Below, piece by piece: positions 1 through 7,429 of a stretch of DNA of 39,136 bases; positions within the stretch are counted from its first letter, which is position 1; the number at the start of each line of letters is the position of its first letter. Source of the DNA: Phycisphaerales bacterium (GTDB lineage Bacteria > Planctomycetota > Phycisphaerae > Phycisphaerales > SM1A02). The stretch spans positions 1 through 39,136 of the forward strand of contig JASMLG010000076.1 in assembly GCA_030748805.1 (NCBI GenBank), read 5' to 3'. A program made the translations under genes and the position numbers. The notes under the pieces are model-generated. The model was not told the origin of the DNA, did not search any database, and saw only the letters and a program-made list of their open reading frames with translations.

Positions 1-2
1 GC

Positions 3-125
3 GGCAGGTTCATGGCTGTTTTGCTCATGTTCGTTGGCATTGGGCTATTTGCAATGCTTGCGGGCGTTTTTGCAGACACGCTAAGGTCTGCAGCGACCAA
101 AATTACGACAAAAACGAAATTGTAA
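3..125 (+). CDS. C-terminal fragment of a possible ion-channel protein (partial at left edge)
   Basis: This reading frame is open from the left edge and stops with TAA at 123-125, so about 40 C-terminal residues are visible. It contains one hydrophobic helix (RFMAVLLMFVGIGLFAMLAG) followed by a short basic tail ending in KTKL. The Gly-rich helix with a GIGLF step and the pattern GVFAD after it resemble the inner pore helix of two-TM potassium channels (ion_trans_2 type), but the selectivity filter would lie outside the window, so this is only a suggestion. Its stop abuts the stop of the convergent ketosynthase gene with no spacer. Confidence 0.4.
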   Translation, partial: GRFMAVLLMFVGIGLFAMLAGVFADTLRSAATKITTKTKL

Positions 126-1436
126 TTACGACTCGAATCGCTTCACAACAAGCGTGTTGTTCTGACCACCAAAACCAAACGAGTTACTCACACAACAATC
201 GACTTGGGCTTGGCGTGAAACATTTGGTACATAATCCAAATCGAGTTCGGGGTCTGGGTTGTCCAAGTTTATTGTTGGGACAAGCATATTTGTCTGAATG
301 GACATGATGCACGTGATGAGTTCAACCGAACCAGCCGCAGCAATCAAGTGCCCCATCATCGACTTGATAGAACTTATGGGAACGTTCGGGGCATTCTCCC
401 CAAAGACGAGTTTAATTGCTTTTGTTTCAATCGAATCATTTTCCTGAGTGCTTGTTCCGTGAGCTGAAATGTACTGAACAGGTGGCTTGCCATCAATCTT
501 TGAAGTCGGGTCGATGTTCGCTTGAGCAAGCGCGTTTCGGATTGCAGCTGCAGGACCGCGACCTTCAGGATGCAAGTCGGTAATTCGGTATGCGTCTGCG
601 CTTGAACCAAAACCGACAATTTCAGCAATCGGTGTTGCGCCACGTTTTTGTGCATGTTCTAGCGTTTCAAGAACGAGCATCCCAGAACCCTCGCCCATGA
701 CAAAGCCACCTCGGTCTTTTGAAAACGGTTTTGATGCCTTCCGAGGGTCGCCATCAAAAGTAGAAAGGGCGGTCAAACGATTGAAGCCGGTAATGCCAAG
801 AGCGTGGAGCATTGTGTGTGCACCACCTGTGAGCATGACATCCGCATCGCCATGGAGCAACACACTTGTTGCTTCGCCAATGGCTTGTGTGCTCGCTGCG
901 CACGCAGTTAAGCAGTTAAAGGATGGACCCCGCAAGCCGTATTCTTTTGCGATATGCCAGAGCGGCATGTTTGGTTCTTGTTCGACTTCCCCCCATTCAT
1001 CAAGACGTTCCCGTGCAAACTTTGCCCATGCAACAGGGTCTACTTTGTCATCTGTAACATCCCAAGAGTGCGTGTCAATCATGGAGTGAGCCGAAAAATC
1101 AAGCACCCCTTCGCCCGCACCCATGTAAATGCCAGCACGTTCGAGATTCAATCCATCAAAACTATCTAATCCCGATTGATCCCAGGCTTGCTTTGCTGCG
1201 CCAAGTGCAAACTGAGAGTTCATTGCCGGCTCGTGGTGAATGGAAGCATCTTTAACATGAACCGTCCAATCGTAATCTCGGACTTGCCCAGCAAACTTTG
1301 TTGGAAAACTTGAAGCGTCAAAACGATCGATTGGTGCAATTGCTGATTCACTGTTGCACATACGCTTCCAAACAGAATCAAGGTCATTGCCAAGCGGCGT
1401 TACCCACCCCATTCCAGTGACGACGATGCGTGTCAT
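126..1436 (-). CDS. fabF: Beta-ketoacyl-ACP synthase II (FabF-type), catalytically complete
   Basis: A cytosolic condensing enzyme that should elongate acyl-ACP with malonyl-ACP in type II fatty acid or polyketide synthesis. The protein is 436 aa from MTRIVVTGMG. The thiolase-fold signature is complete: nucleophile Cys179 in CLTACAAS, His326 in AHGTST and His363 in MMGHLIAAAG, with Lys358 just before, and the C-terminal NSFGFGGQN loop. I chose the ATG at 1436 over an upstream in-frame ATG at 1469 because it matches the family N-terminus and has GGAGG eight bases upstream. The start overlaps the stop of the upstream ketosynthase as ATGA, so the two are probably translationally coupled and may form a heterodimer. 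Confidence 0.93.
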   Translation of the reverse strand: MTRIVVTGMGWVTPLGNDLDSVWKRMCNSESAIAPIDRFDASSFPTKFAGQVRDYDWTVHVKDASIHHEPAMNSQFALGAAKQAWDQSGLDSFDGLNLERAGIYMGAGEGVLDFSAHSMIDTHSWDVTDDKVDPVAWAKFARERLDEWGEVEQEPNMPLWHIAKEYGLRGPSFNCLTACAASTQAIGEATSVLLHGDADVMLTGGAHTMLHALGITGFNRLTALSTFDGDPRKASKPFSKDRGGFVMGEGSGMLVLETLEHAQKRGATPIAEIVGFGSSADAYRITDLHPEGRGPAAAIRNALAQANIDPTSKIDGKPPVQYISAHGTSTQENDSIETKAIKLVFGENAPNVPISSIKSMMGHLIAAAGSVELITCIMSIQTNMLVPTINLDNPDPELDLDYVPNVSRQAQVDCCVSNSFGFGGQNNTLVVKRFES

Positions 1437-2755
1437 GATGTAATCCTCCCGAGCACTATGGCGACACACTGTCCACCTTCACTTGCGGTTACGACAAGGA
1501 TACGGTTGATTTCTTTTTCTTGTGCATCGCATCGTCCTGCATCAATACCATCGGTGGTTTTTGCGCCAAGGCGTGCAGGAATTTTTTGTTCTTGTATTGC
1601 TTTTGCTGCAACGCCAATGGCAATTCCACCGTTACCAGCCATGCAGTTTCCTGTGAATGGAATCGTCGTGATTGTTGGAATGGTTAGAATTGCTTCACCA
1701 AATACTTCGGTGAGACCAGCGCGTTCAGCGTTGTCGACTTGTTTGACACCAGAACCAAGCGGCACGATAACATCGATGTCAGTTGTTTGGCACTGCGCTT
1801 CTTCAAGTGCGCGGTTGATAGCAGAAGCAATGGCGGCTGGGTCAGCATCAAGGGGCGAATCGGCAAAGGATTGTCTGCACCCAACGCCGTCGATGGTGCA
1901 CCATGGCGAACCATTTCTTGCATCGCATGATGTTTTTGATTCAACAATCATTACGGCTCCACCCTCACCAATGACAGTGCCAGTTGCGTTGTCAGAGTAT
2001 GGCTGCACAAGCGAACTCATATCGCCAGAACCGTCGGAGTCAGCGAGCCGACCTGTGCAGTGCTGGCGGTAGAGTGCGAGGGGATTAATCCGATCTTCAG
2101 CACCACCAGAAAGACAAGCATCTGCATCACCTCGCTGAATAACCCTGCGGGATTCGGCAATGGATAACCCACTTGACGCTTCGCAACATGTAATTGCGTT
2201 AGAAGGTCCTTGGCAGTCGTGCACAATGGTGACATGGCACGCAAGCATGTTTGGTAAGTATTTCAAGAGCCACAAAGGTGTTAAGTTTTGCATCCCTTCG
2301 CCACCCCAGTGGGCTAGGTCGAAGGTGCCGTCTTCTTTTTTGCTTGTGACGAGTGCCGCTGCAAGTTCATTTACTTCGGCGGAGATGAGCCCAGCGCCGA
2401 TATGGCAACCGACTCGATCTGGAGCAATAGTAGGTGGTTCATCACTCGTTCCAGCAGTTATTAAACCAGCTGATTCGACCGCTTGAGCAGCTGCACCTAC
2501 AGCAAGTTCAGTATCGCGGCACATCACTTTGGTTGCTTTTCGGTGGCTTTTTGGAACGATTTTTTTTACTTTGAAGGCATCATCAGCAAGTTCGCCAGCA
2601 ACTTGGGAAGTGAATCCGCTCGGGTCAAAACGCTCAATGCGTCGTAAGCCAGTTCTTCCTTCAACCATCTCATCCCAGAGCGGGTCGATGCCCACGCCAA
2701 AGCAGGTTATGACACCCACTCCTGAAATGACAATTTGCTCATCGTTCTGCCGCAT
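1433..2755 (-). CDS. Ketosynthase-like protein lacking both catalytic histidines (partner of FabF)
   Basis: A 440-aa thiolase-fold protein of the beta-ketoacyl synthase family. The N-terminus (VISGVGVITCFG) and overall length match FabF. The nucleophile Cys is kept (Cys191 in ITCCEASSG), but the HGTST motif is replaced by PLGSGV near residue 333 and the second His by Asn370 (FTGNCMAGNGG). Decarboxylation of malonyl-ACP should therefore be lost or strongly altered. In type II polyketide systems an inactive partner (chain-length factor, KS-beta) pairs with an active KS; those usually lose the Cys rather than the His, so this is not a standard CLF. It is the first gene of a two-gene unit and overlaps the downstream fabF start by four bases. 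Confidence 0.85.
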   Translation of the reverse strand: MRQNDEQIVISGVGVITCFGVGIDPLWDEMVEGRTGLRRIERFDPSGFTSQVAGELADDAFKVKKIVPKSHRKATKVMCRDTELAVGAAAQAVESAGLITAGTSDEPPTIAPDRVGCHIGAGLISAEVNELAAALVTSKKEDGTFDLAHWGGEGMQNLTPLWLLKYLPNMLACHVTIVHDCQGPSNAITCCEASSGLSIAESRRVIQRGDADACLSGGAEDRINPLALYRQHCTGRLADSDGSGDMSSLVQPYSDNATGTVIGEGGAVMIVESKTSCDARNGSPWCTIDGVGCRQSFADSPLDADPAAIASAINRALEEAQCQTTDIDVIVPLGSGVKQVDNAERAGLTEVFGEAILTIPTITTIPFTGNCMAGNGGIAIGVAAKAIQEQKIPARLGAKTTDGIDAGRCDAQEKEINRILVVTASEGGQCVAIVLGRITS

Positions 2756-2778
2756 AGGCGGGGATTGTACCGCATTGC

Positions 2779-2870
2779 TTTTTGCTCTGGGAACGTCCTT
2801 GTAGTGGGGACATGCGTCACAATTATCGTGCTGCGATAATTGAATGTGTGTCCCCTTAGCTAGTTGTTAA
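2779..2870. repeat. 92-bp palindromic repeat, copy 1
   Basis: First of two direct copies, about 90% identical by eye (nine differences), in the intergenic region between the DAHP synthase and ketosynthase genes. It contains a perfect inverted repeat CAATTATCG (2820-2828) / CGATAATTG (2834-2842) around the loop TGCTG, inside an outer pairing GGGGACA (2806-2812) / TGTCCCC (2849-2855). No coding potential is evident. The nested palindrome resembles REPIN or small MITE-like elements. Confidence 0.8.
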
Positions 2871-2901
2871 GGGTGTTTTCTTTAACGGCAGAATCCCTTC
2901 T

Positions 2902-2914
2902 GGGGTCAGACCCC
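2902..2914. repeat. GGGGTCAGACCCC palindrome
   Basis: A 13-base near-perfect palindrome between the two 92-bp repeats, followed by five T. The same motif recurs several times around 33095-33253, so it is a genome repeat and not a local accident. A one-base centre makes it a poor terminator hairpin. Confidence 0.65.
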
Positions 2915-3006
2915 TTTTTGCTCTGGGAGCGTCCTTGTAGTGGGGACATTCATCACAATTATCGCGCTGCGATAATTGAAGGGGTGTCACCTCAGCGAGT
3001 TGTTAA
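2915..3006. repeat. 92-bp palindromic repeat, copy 2
   Basis: Second copy of the element at 2779-2870. The inner stem is fully preserved (2956-2964 with 2970-2978, loop CGCTG), whereas the outer stem on the right side carries substitutions (TGTCACC for TGTCCCC). Conservation of the inner hairpin while flanks drift suggests selection on, or recent copying of, the palindrome. Together the two copies fill most of 2756-3051, in which I see no gene. Confidence 0.8.
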
Positions 3007-3051
3007 AAACGAGAAACGACGCACGGGATTGTTTTAAGCTGCTGGATTGTT

Positions 3052-4377
3052 TTAGCCGAGTTTTTGCCCAACAAGCATCGCAAGTTCGATTGACTGTTCG
3101 TAATTCAATCGTGGATCGACGAGGGTTTCGTACGAATCGCCCAGCCCGGTTTCATCGAGACCCCGAGCGCCGCCAGTACACTCAGTGACGTTTTGTCCGC
3201 AGACCTCTACGTGCACACCACCCAGCGAAGAACCCATCTCCTTATGAATGTCAATGGATTGCTCTAATTCGGAAAGGATGGAGTCAAAGTTACGCGTTTT
3301 GATTCCGTTTTGGGTTTTCTTTGTATTGCCGTGCATTGGGTCGCTTATAAAAAGCACTTGCTTGCCGGTTGCTTTGACGGATTCAATGAGTTTTGGAAGT
3401 TCATCTGCAATTTTCTCAGCGCCATACCGGTGAATTAACGTTATCCGTCCGAGTTCATTATCTGGATGCAACACATCAAGTAGTTTTTCGATTTCCACAT
3501 CGTGCGTTCCAAGTTTGATGCCAATTGGATTTGCAATCCCACGGAAAAATTCGATGTGTCCACCATCAAGGTCAGTTGTTCTTGCACCAATCCATGGGAA
3601 GTGACACGACAAGTCATACCAACCATCTCGTCTTGGCACTTGACGAGTTTGCGCTTGTTCATAATGTAAGTGCAATCCCTCATGGCTTGTAAAAAATTCT
3701 ACTCGGTTTATTGCACCAACCGTTTCACCTGCGAGCGTTTCCATGAAACGCAAACTTTCTGCAATCGAAGCAACAATCGCTTGGTATTCACTTGCTTTTG
3801 GAGAGTGCTCAACAAAACCCAAATCCCAATACTCAGGATGGTGCAAGTCGGCAAAACCACCATCGATGAGGGCACGAACAAAATTAATCGTCATCGCACT
3901 TCGTTCAAAACCCCGTAACAGTCGATTTGGATTTGGCGTTCGAGCAATTTCAGAAAATTCAATATCGTTTACCAGATCACCTCGGTAACTTGGGAACGTC
4001 AACCCATCGAGAGTTTCCATATCGCTTGAACGTGGTTTTGCATATTGCCCAGCAAGACGACCAACACGTATGACGCGCCGTTTCGTAGAGTGCACCAAGA
4101 CAAGCGACATTTGCAGGAGTACCTTAAGTTGCCCTGTAATCCTTCCGGGGGTACAGTCGGCAAAACGCTCAGCGCAATCTCCTGCCTGAAGCAAGAAGCG
4201 TTTTCCGTTTGCGGCATCTGCAAGTTGTAATTTTAATGACTCTATTTCCCACGATGAGACAAGTGGGGGGAGTGTGGATAGTTGTTCAACAGCGTTAGAA
4301 AGTGCGTCTAAATCGGGATAAAGTGGCTGTTGAGCAGTTTTTTTATTTTGCCAAGATGTGGGGAGCCATTGTGTCAT
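3052..4377 (-). CDS. aroF: Type II 3-deoxy-D-arabino-heptulosonate-7-phosphate synthase
   Basis: Catalyses condensation of phosphoenolpyruvate and erythrose 4-phosphate, the first step of the shikimate pathway, in the cytosol. The 441-aa protein has the plant/mycobacterial class II signatures: SSWEIESLK, metal ligand Cys68 in LLQAGDCAERF, GRLAGQYAKPRS, SHEGLHLHYEQ, FPWIGARTTDLDGGH, His349 in SDPMHGNT, Glu391 in HVEVCGQNVTEC and Asp421 in VDPRLNYEQ. The ATG at 4377 gives the family N-terminus (TQWLPTSWQ). The reading frame stays open through the tRNA gene upstream, but that part is not protein. There is no clear Shine-Dalgarno in the ten bases between the tRNA 3' end and the ATG, so the mRNA may be released by tRNA processing. 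The gene symbol follows general usage for DAHP synthases. Confidence 0.93.
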   Translation of the reverse strand: MTQWLPTSWQNKKTAQQPLYPDLDALSNAVEQLSTLPPLVSSWEIESLKLQLADAANGKRFLLQAGDCAERFADCTPGRITGQLKVLLQMSLVLVHSTKRRVIRVGRLAGQYAKPRSSDMETLDGLTFPSYRGDLVNDIEFSEIARTPNPNRLLRGFERSAMTINFVRALIDGGFADLHHPEYWDLGFVEHSPKASEYQAIVASIAESLRFMETLAGETVGAINRVEFFTSHEGLHLHYEQAQTRQVPRRDGWYDLSCHFPWIGARTTDLDGGHIEFFRGIANPIGIKLGTHDVEIEKLLDVLHPDNELGRITLIHRYGAEKIADELPKLIESVKATGKQVLFISDPMHGNTKKTQNGIKTRNFDSILSELEQSIDIHKEMGSSLGGVHVEVCGQNVTECTGGARGLDETGLGDSYETLVDPRLNYEQSIELAMLVGQKLG

Positions 4378-4387
4378 CGTCAATAAT

Positions 4388-4470
4388 GCGGGCGAGAGGA
4401 CTCGAACCTCCACGGGTGTTACCCCACCAGAACCTAAATCTGGCGCGTCTGCCAATTTCGCCACGCCCGC
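4388..4470 (-). tRNA. tRNA-Leu (anticodon UAG)
   Basis: 83 bases on the minus strand that fold as a class II tRNA. The acceptor stem GCGGGCG/CGCCCGC is perfect, the D arm contains TGGCAGACG, the anticodon arm is CCAGA-TTTAGGT-TCTGG with anticodon TAG, a long variable arm GGG..CCC follows, and the T arm has GGTTCGAGTCC. CCA is not encoded. The conceptual translation of this stretch gives the familiar KLADAPDLGS artefact. The DAHP synthase ATG lies ten bases downstream, so both are probably on one primary transcript. Confidence 0.96.
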
Positions 4471-4527
4471 TTGGGTGGTGCAGAGCGGATATGATATGGG
4501 GAAACTCACTTTCCCAAAGACATTTTT

Positions 4528-5196
4528 ATGACTAACTTTGCAACAACTTCATTAATGCCATTTCTTGCTCGGCTCGTAATCGCAGCAGCGATGCTTACAT
4601 CTGGTTGGGTTAATTGCTTTAGTCAAGTACAAATCCGCCCCAAGTTGGTTGAGGGTCTTCGGTCCATGGATATAGAAATAATGGAAGTCGTGGACGAAAA
4701 TACTGAAGAGGTGGTAACAACTGAAGATGTAGTAACAAATGAAAACGAAGAAGCCGAGCCAAAAGAATCCAAAACCAAAGTCGAGAAATTTACTACAAGG
4801 GGTGTAAATCGCATTGTCTGGTTGGTTCATGAAAAATGGGAAGGTCTTGGTGGCTGGGGGACCTTGATTGCTTGGTCAGCAGCGGTTGTTCAACTTGTTG
4901 CAGGAGTGCTTTTAATTGTAGGCCTGTTTACTCGGCTAGCAGCGTTAGCAATTTGTATTGCAACTGGTATGGCAATTTATTTTGTTTCTGTGAATATTCA
5001 TGGAATGTTTTCGATGAATCCGTTTGAGTGGCCGCTGGACTCTCATAGGTTTATCCAACTTTTTGCCGGAAGTGGTCTGTTTATACTATCTCTTGGTTTG
5101 GTTTTTAGTGGTGGAGGTAGTTTTTCTCTAGACAGAAGACATTCAAAACATTCCCTAGAGCAAAAAACAAAATCTACGAAAAACAGCAGCGATTAG
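4528..5196 (+). CDS. DoxX-like four-helix membrane protein with an acidic insertion
   Basis: A 222-aa inner-membrane protein. The first helix (about 9-31, FLARLVIAAAMLTSGW) and three later helices (about 108-132, 134-152 and 176-196) match the DoxX/DoxD-like layout, including the GLFTRLAAL step between helices two and three. Between helices one and two is an unusual stretch of roughly 60 charged residues rich in Glu/Asp and Val (about 45-95), probably an extracytoplasmic or cytoplasmic loop. The C-terminus is a Lys/Ser-rich tail. It is divergent from tRNA-Leu and 40 bases ahead of the vWA gene, so it may head the same operon. The biochemical role is unknown; DoxX relatives have been linked to quinone or thiol redox functions. 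Confidence 0.7.
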   Translation: MTNFATTSLMPFLARLVIAAAMLTSGWVNCFSQVQIRPKLVEGLRSMDIEIMEVVDENTEEVVTTEDVVTNENEEAEPKESKTKVEKFTTRGVNRIVWLVHEKWEGLGGWGTLIAWSAAVVQLVAGVLLIVGLFTRLAALAICIATGMAIYFVSVNIHGMFSMNPFEWPLDSHRFIQLFAGSGLFILSLGLVFSGGGSFSLDRRHSKHSLEQKTKSTKNSSD

Positions 5197-5236
5197 GCGA
5201 GAAGTCAAAAAGTTGGTGTAGCATGTGATACGTGTA

Positions 5237-6160
5237 ATGACTACGCCAATCGAACAAAACAACCATGACATAACCAAGCCAATTGCTTGGACAATTTCTG
5301 TAGGTGTTCACCTTGGAGTTGGTGCCATTGCGTTCCTAATTACTTGGCAGGTCATTCGCACCGAAGATGAACCTCCACGGGTTGTTACAGCAATTTGGCA
5401 TGAACAGCCAGTAGCAGAGCAATCAAATATTCCTGTGAAATTGGAGCCAAAAGAAGTTGAACTTATTGTTACTGACTTATCCTCAGAGCCAATACAAGTT
5501 GATCCAATAAAAGATGGCATTGCTATTTTGAATCAAATTAAAACAACTGGAACCACGCCCAAAGAAGCAATGCGAGAACCCGAGATGGAAGTTGAATTTA
5601 TGGGTCTAGATGCATTTGCAGCAAAAAAAATAATTTATGTTGTTGATGCTTCTGGATCAATGCTCTTACACCTTTCTACGGTACTAGATGAACTTGAAAG
5701 GTCCCTCAGAACCCTGCATCCAAAACAAGAGTTTGGAATTATTTTCTTTCAACAAGACAAATCGATTGTTGTTCCACCAAAAAATAAACTGTTATCAGCA
5801 AAAGAAAAAAATATTGTTTCTGCTATGAAATGGATTAACACAAGTGGCAAAGTAATTCCTGTAGGAGGAAGCAACCCAATCAAGGCAATGAAGTCGGCAA
5901 TTCGACTTAAACCAGACGTTATTTATCTTTTGAGTGAAAATATTACCGGTGCAGGTAAGTATGAAGTCCCAGCAGACGAATTGATAGAATCACTAGACAA
6001 AATTAACCCCATTGACCCAAGAAACGGTCTTAGGCGAGTTCAAATTAACTGTATAGAGTATTTGACACTGAATCCAGCTCGAACAATGCAGAGAATTGCT
6101 GAGATTCATGGTGGAGACGATGGGTATACATTTATTGAGCGTGGTAGAGTAGAGCAGTAA
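5237..6160 (+). CDS. Membrane-anchored von Willebrand factor A domain protein in an ExbB/ExbD operon
   Basis: A protein of about 307 aa. One N-terminal transmembrane helix (SVGVHLGVGAIAFLITW) is followed by a Glu/Pro/Ile-rich linker (about 45-125) and a vWA domain whose MIDAS begins YVVDASGSM near residue 140. The order (short cytoplasmic tail, one helix, extended periplasmic linker, folded C-terminal domain) is that of TonB or TolA, but the end domain is vWA. ExbB starts ten bases downstream, then two ExbDs. I infer an energised complex in which the vWA domain binds a periplasmic or outer-membrane partner through a metal ion. A GTG at 5225 is an alternative start; neither start has a strong ribosome binding site. 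Confidence 0.75.
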   Translation: MTTPIEQNNHDITKPIAWTISVGVHLGVGAIAFLITWQVIRTEDEPPRVVTAIWHEQPVAEQSNIPVKLEPKEVELIVTDLSSEPIQVDPIKDGIAILNQIKTTGTTPKEAMREPEMEVEFMGLDAFAAKKIIYVVDASGSMLLHLSTVLDELERSLRTLHPKQEFGIIFFQQDKSIVVPPKNKLLSAKEKNIVSAMKWINTSGKVIPVGGSNPIKAMKSAIRLKPDVIYLLSENITGAGKYEVPADELIESLDKINPIDPRNGLRRVQINCIEYLTLNPARTMQRIAEIHGGDDGYTFIERGRVEQ

Positions 6161-6170
6161 GGAGAGTGGC

Positions 6171-6992
6171 ATGGACGCCAGACGTAGTTTTGTAAAAATT
6201 AGCACACTTGTTTTGTTAGCAACTGCGACAACATGTTTTGCTGAAAGTGGAGAGAACAGTTTCGGTGAACAATTCTTTGTATCTAAGAGAAACGATGGAT
6301 CAATTGAACTAATAGGTAGCGCGGTTACGTGGTTGTTGCTTATTTTGTCAATGTGTGGAACTGGATTGATTATTCACCTTTCTCTTGCCAACAGGAGATC
6401 AACAGTTCTTCCAGATGACTTGGTTCAAAACATAAGAAACAAAATAAGAAAAAAACAATTTCAATCAGCTATCAATATTGCTTCAAAAAACAATAGTTAT
6501 CTAGGTAAAATTTTAGTTGGGGCATTTCTAGAAGCAAAATTTGGTTTTCCGGCGATGATGAGATCTCTTGAACAGACAGCTGACGAACTAGCAACTAAAC
6601 GATTGCGTAGAATTGAACTACTTAATGTGATGGGACAAGTGAGTCCAATGATCGGATTGTTTGGGACTGTTTACGGAATGATTTTGGCTTTTAGTGCGAT
6701 TGTTGCTGCCGGTGGAAGTGCAGACCCGGTCTCACTTGCTGGTGGCATTGGAACAGCTTTGACAACAACGTTTTGGGGTCTAGTTGTAGCAATACCTGCA
6801 CTTGCGGGATACGCGATAATACGAAATAAAATTGATGAGTTAACAGTCGAAGCAACCATCGTTGCTGAAGAAATATTAAATAACTTTAGACCAAGACCAA
6901 AACAAAAATCAGAGAAAAGAGATAACAGTAACGGAATTTCAGAAGTTGTTAATGTAACTAAGCGACCTGCCCAAACGGTTGAGGTTACGTAA
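6171..6992 (+). CDS. exbB: ExbB/TolQ/MotA-family proton channel subunit
   Basis: A 273-aa inner-membrane subunit that should conduct protons and power a TonB-like partner. There is an apparent signal sequence or first hydrophobic segment (LVLLATATTCFA, about 12-23), then a helix at about 45-70, a cytoplasmic domain, and the conserved pair of pore helices: VSPMIGLFGTVYGMILAF, and ALTTTFWGLVVAIPALAGY with the TolQ-type Thr and Pro residues. The C-terminal tail is Lys/Arg-rich. A good AAGGAG lies upstream of the ATG. The stop overlaps the next start by one base (TAATG). Confidence 0.88.
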   Translation: MDARRSFVKISTLVLLATATTCFAESGENSFGEQFFVSKRNDGSIELIGSAVTWLLLILSMCGTGLIIHLSLANRRSTVLPDDLVQNIRNKIRKKQFQSAINIASKNNSYLGKILVGAFLEAKFGFPAMMRSLEQTADELATKRLRRIELLNVMGQVSPMIGLFGTVYGMILAFSAIVAAGGSADPVSLAGGIGTALTTTFWGLVVAIPALAGYAIIRNKIDELTVEATIVAEEILNNFRPRPKQKSEKRDNSNGISEVVNVTKRPAQTVEVT

Positions 6993-7429
6993 TGGCACGA
7001 CACGGTAGACCAAGTTCTGCGATTAATGCAAATATGACACCGATGATTGATGTTACATTTTTGCTTATAGTATTTTTTGTGGTTGTTTCCCAAATCGTGG
7101 ATAAAGAAGCAGTGCCAATGGATCTTCCGTTGCCAGACCAATCTGTTTCTGGGATACCAGAAGAACCAGATTATGTGACAGTGAATCTTGTTCCAGAGTC
7201 AAATGGTGAAGTGTCCTCAGTTGTTGTTGGAGGTCGTACTATTTCTTTGGAAGCCGTTGATGAGTTAACTAGTATTGTTAAGTCGCGACTTTCCTCTGGG
7301 GCGGTTGATGTACATCTTCGAGCAGATCAATCAACTGAGTATAAATATATTCATAAAGCAATCGAAGCTATAAGAGATGTAGATACAACACCACGTCTCC
7401 ACCTTATTGTCAGTGGAGAAGATAGATGA
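6992..7429 (+). CDS. exbD: ExbD/TolR-family protein (first copy)
   Basis: A 145-aa bitopic membrane protein: a short cytoplasmic N-terminus, one helix with the proton-accepting Asp in NMTPMIDVTFLLIVFFVV (Asp about residue 18), then a periplasmic domain ending in the ExbD fold (VDVHLRADQSTEYKYI, RLHLIVSG). In Ton/Tol/Mot systems ExbD dimers sit in the ExbB pentamer pore. The start overlaps the exbB stop, and the stop overlaps the second exbD start (ATGA), so the three subunits are coupled. Confidence 0.88.
   Translation: MARHGRPSSAINANMTPMIDVTFLLIVFFVVVSQIVDKEAVPMDLPLPDQSVSGIPEEPDYVTVNLVPESNGEVSSVVVGGRTISLEAVDELTSIVKSRLSSGAVDVHLRADQSTEYKYIHKAIEAIRDVDTTPRLHLIVSGEDR

Noticed and set aside
1458..2072. 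204-residue plus-strand open frame inside the ketosynthase-like gene
   Set aside because: It is a shadow of the minus-strand gene, with no family similarity and biased composition.
2902..2919. GGGGTCAGACCCC plus five T as an intrinsic terminator
   Set aside because: The palindrome has a single central base, too tight for a hairpin loop, and no plus-strand gene ends before it.
4378..4509. In-frame N-terminal extension of the DAHP synthase
   Set aside because: The translated stretch is the tRNA-Leu gene read as protein; the family N-terminus begins at the ATG at 4377.
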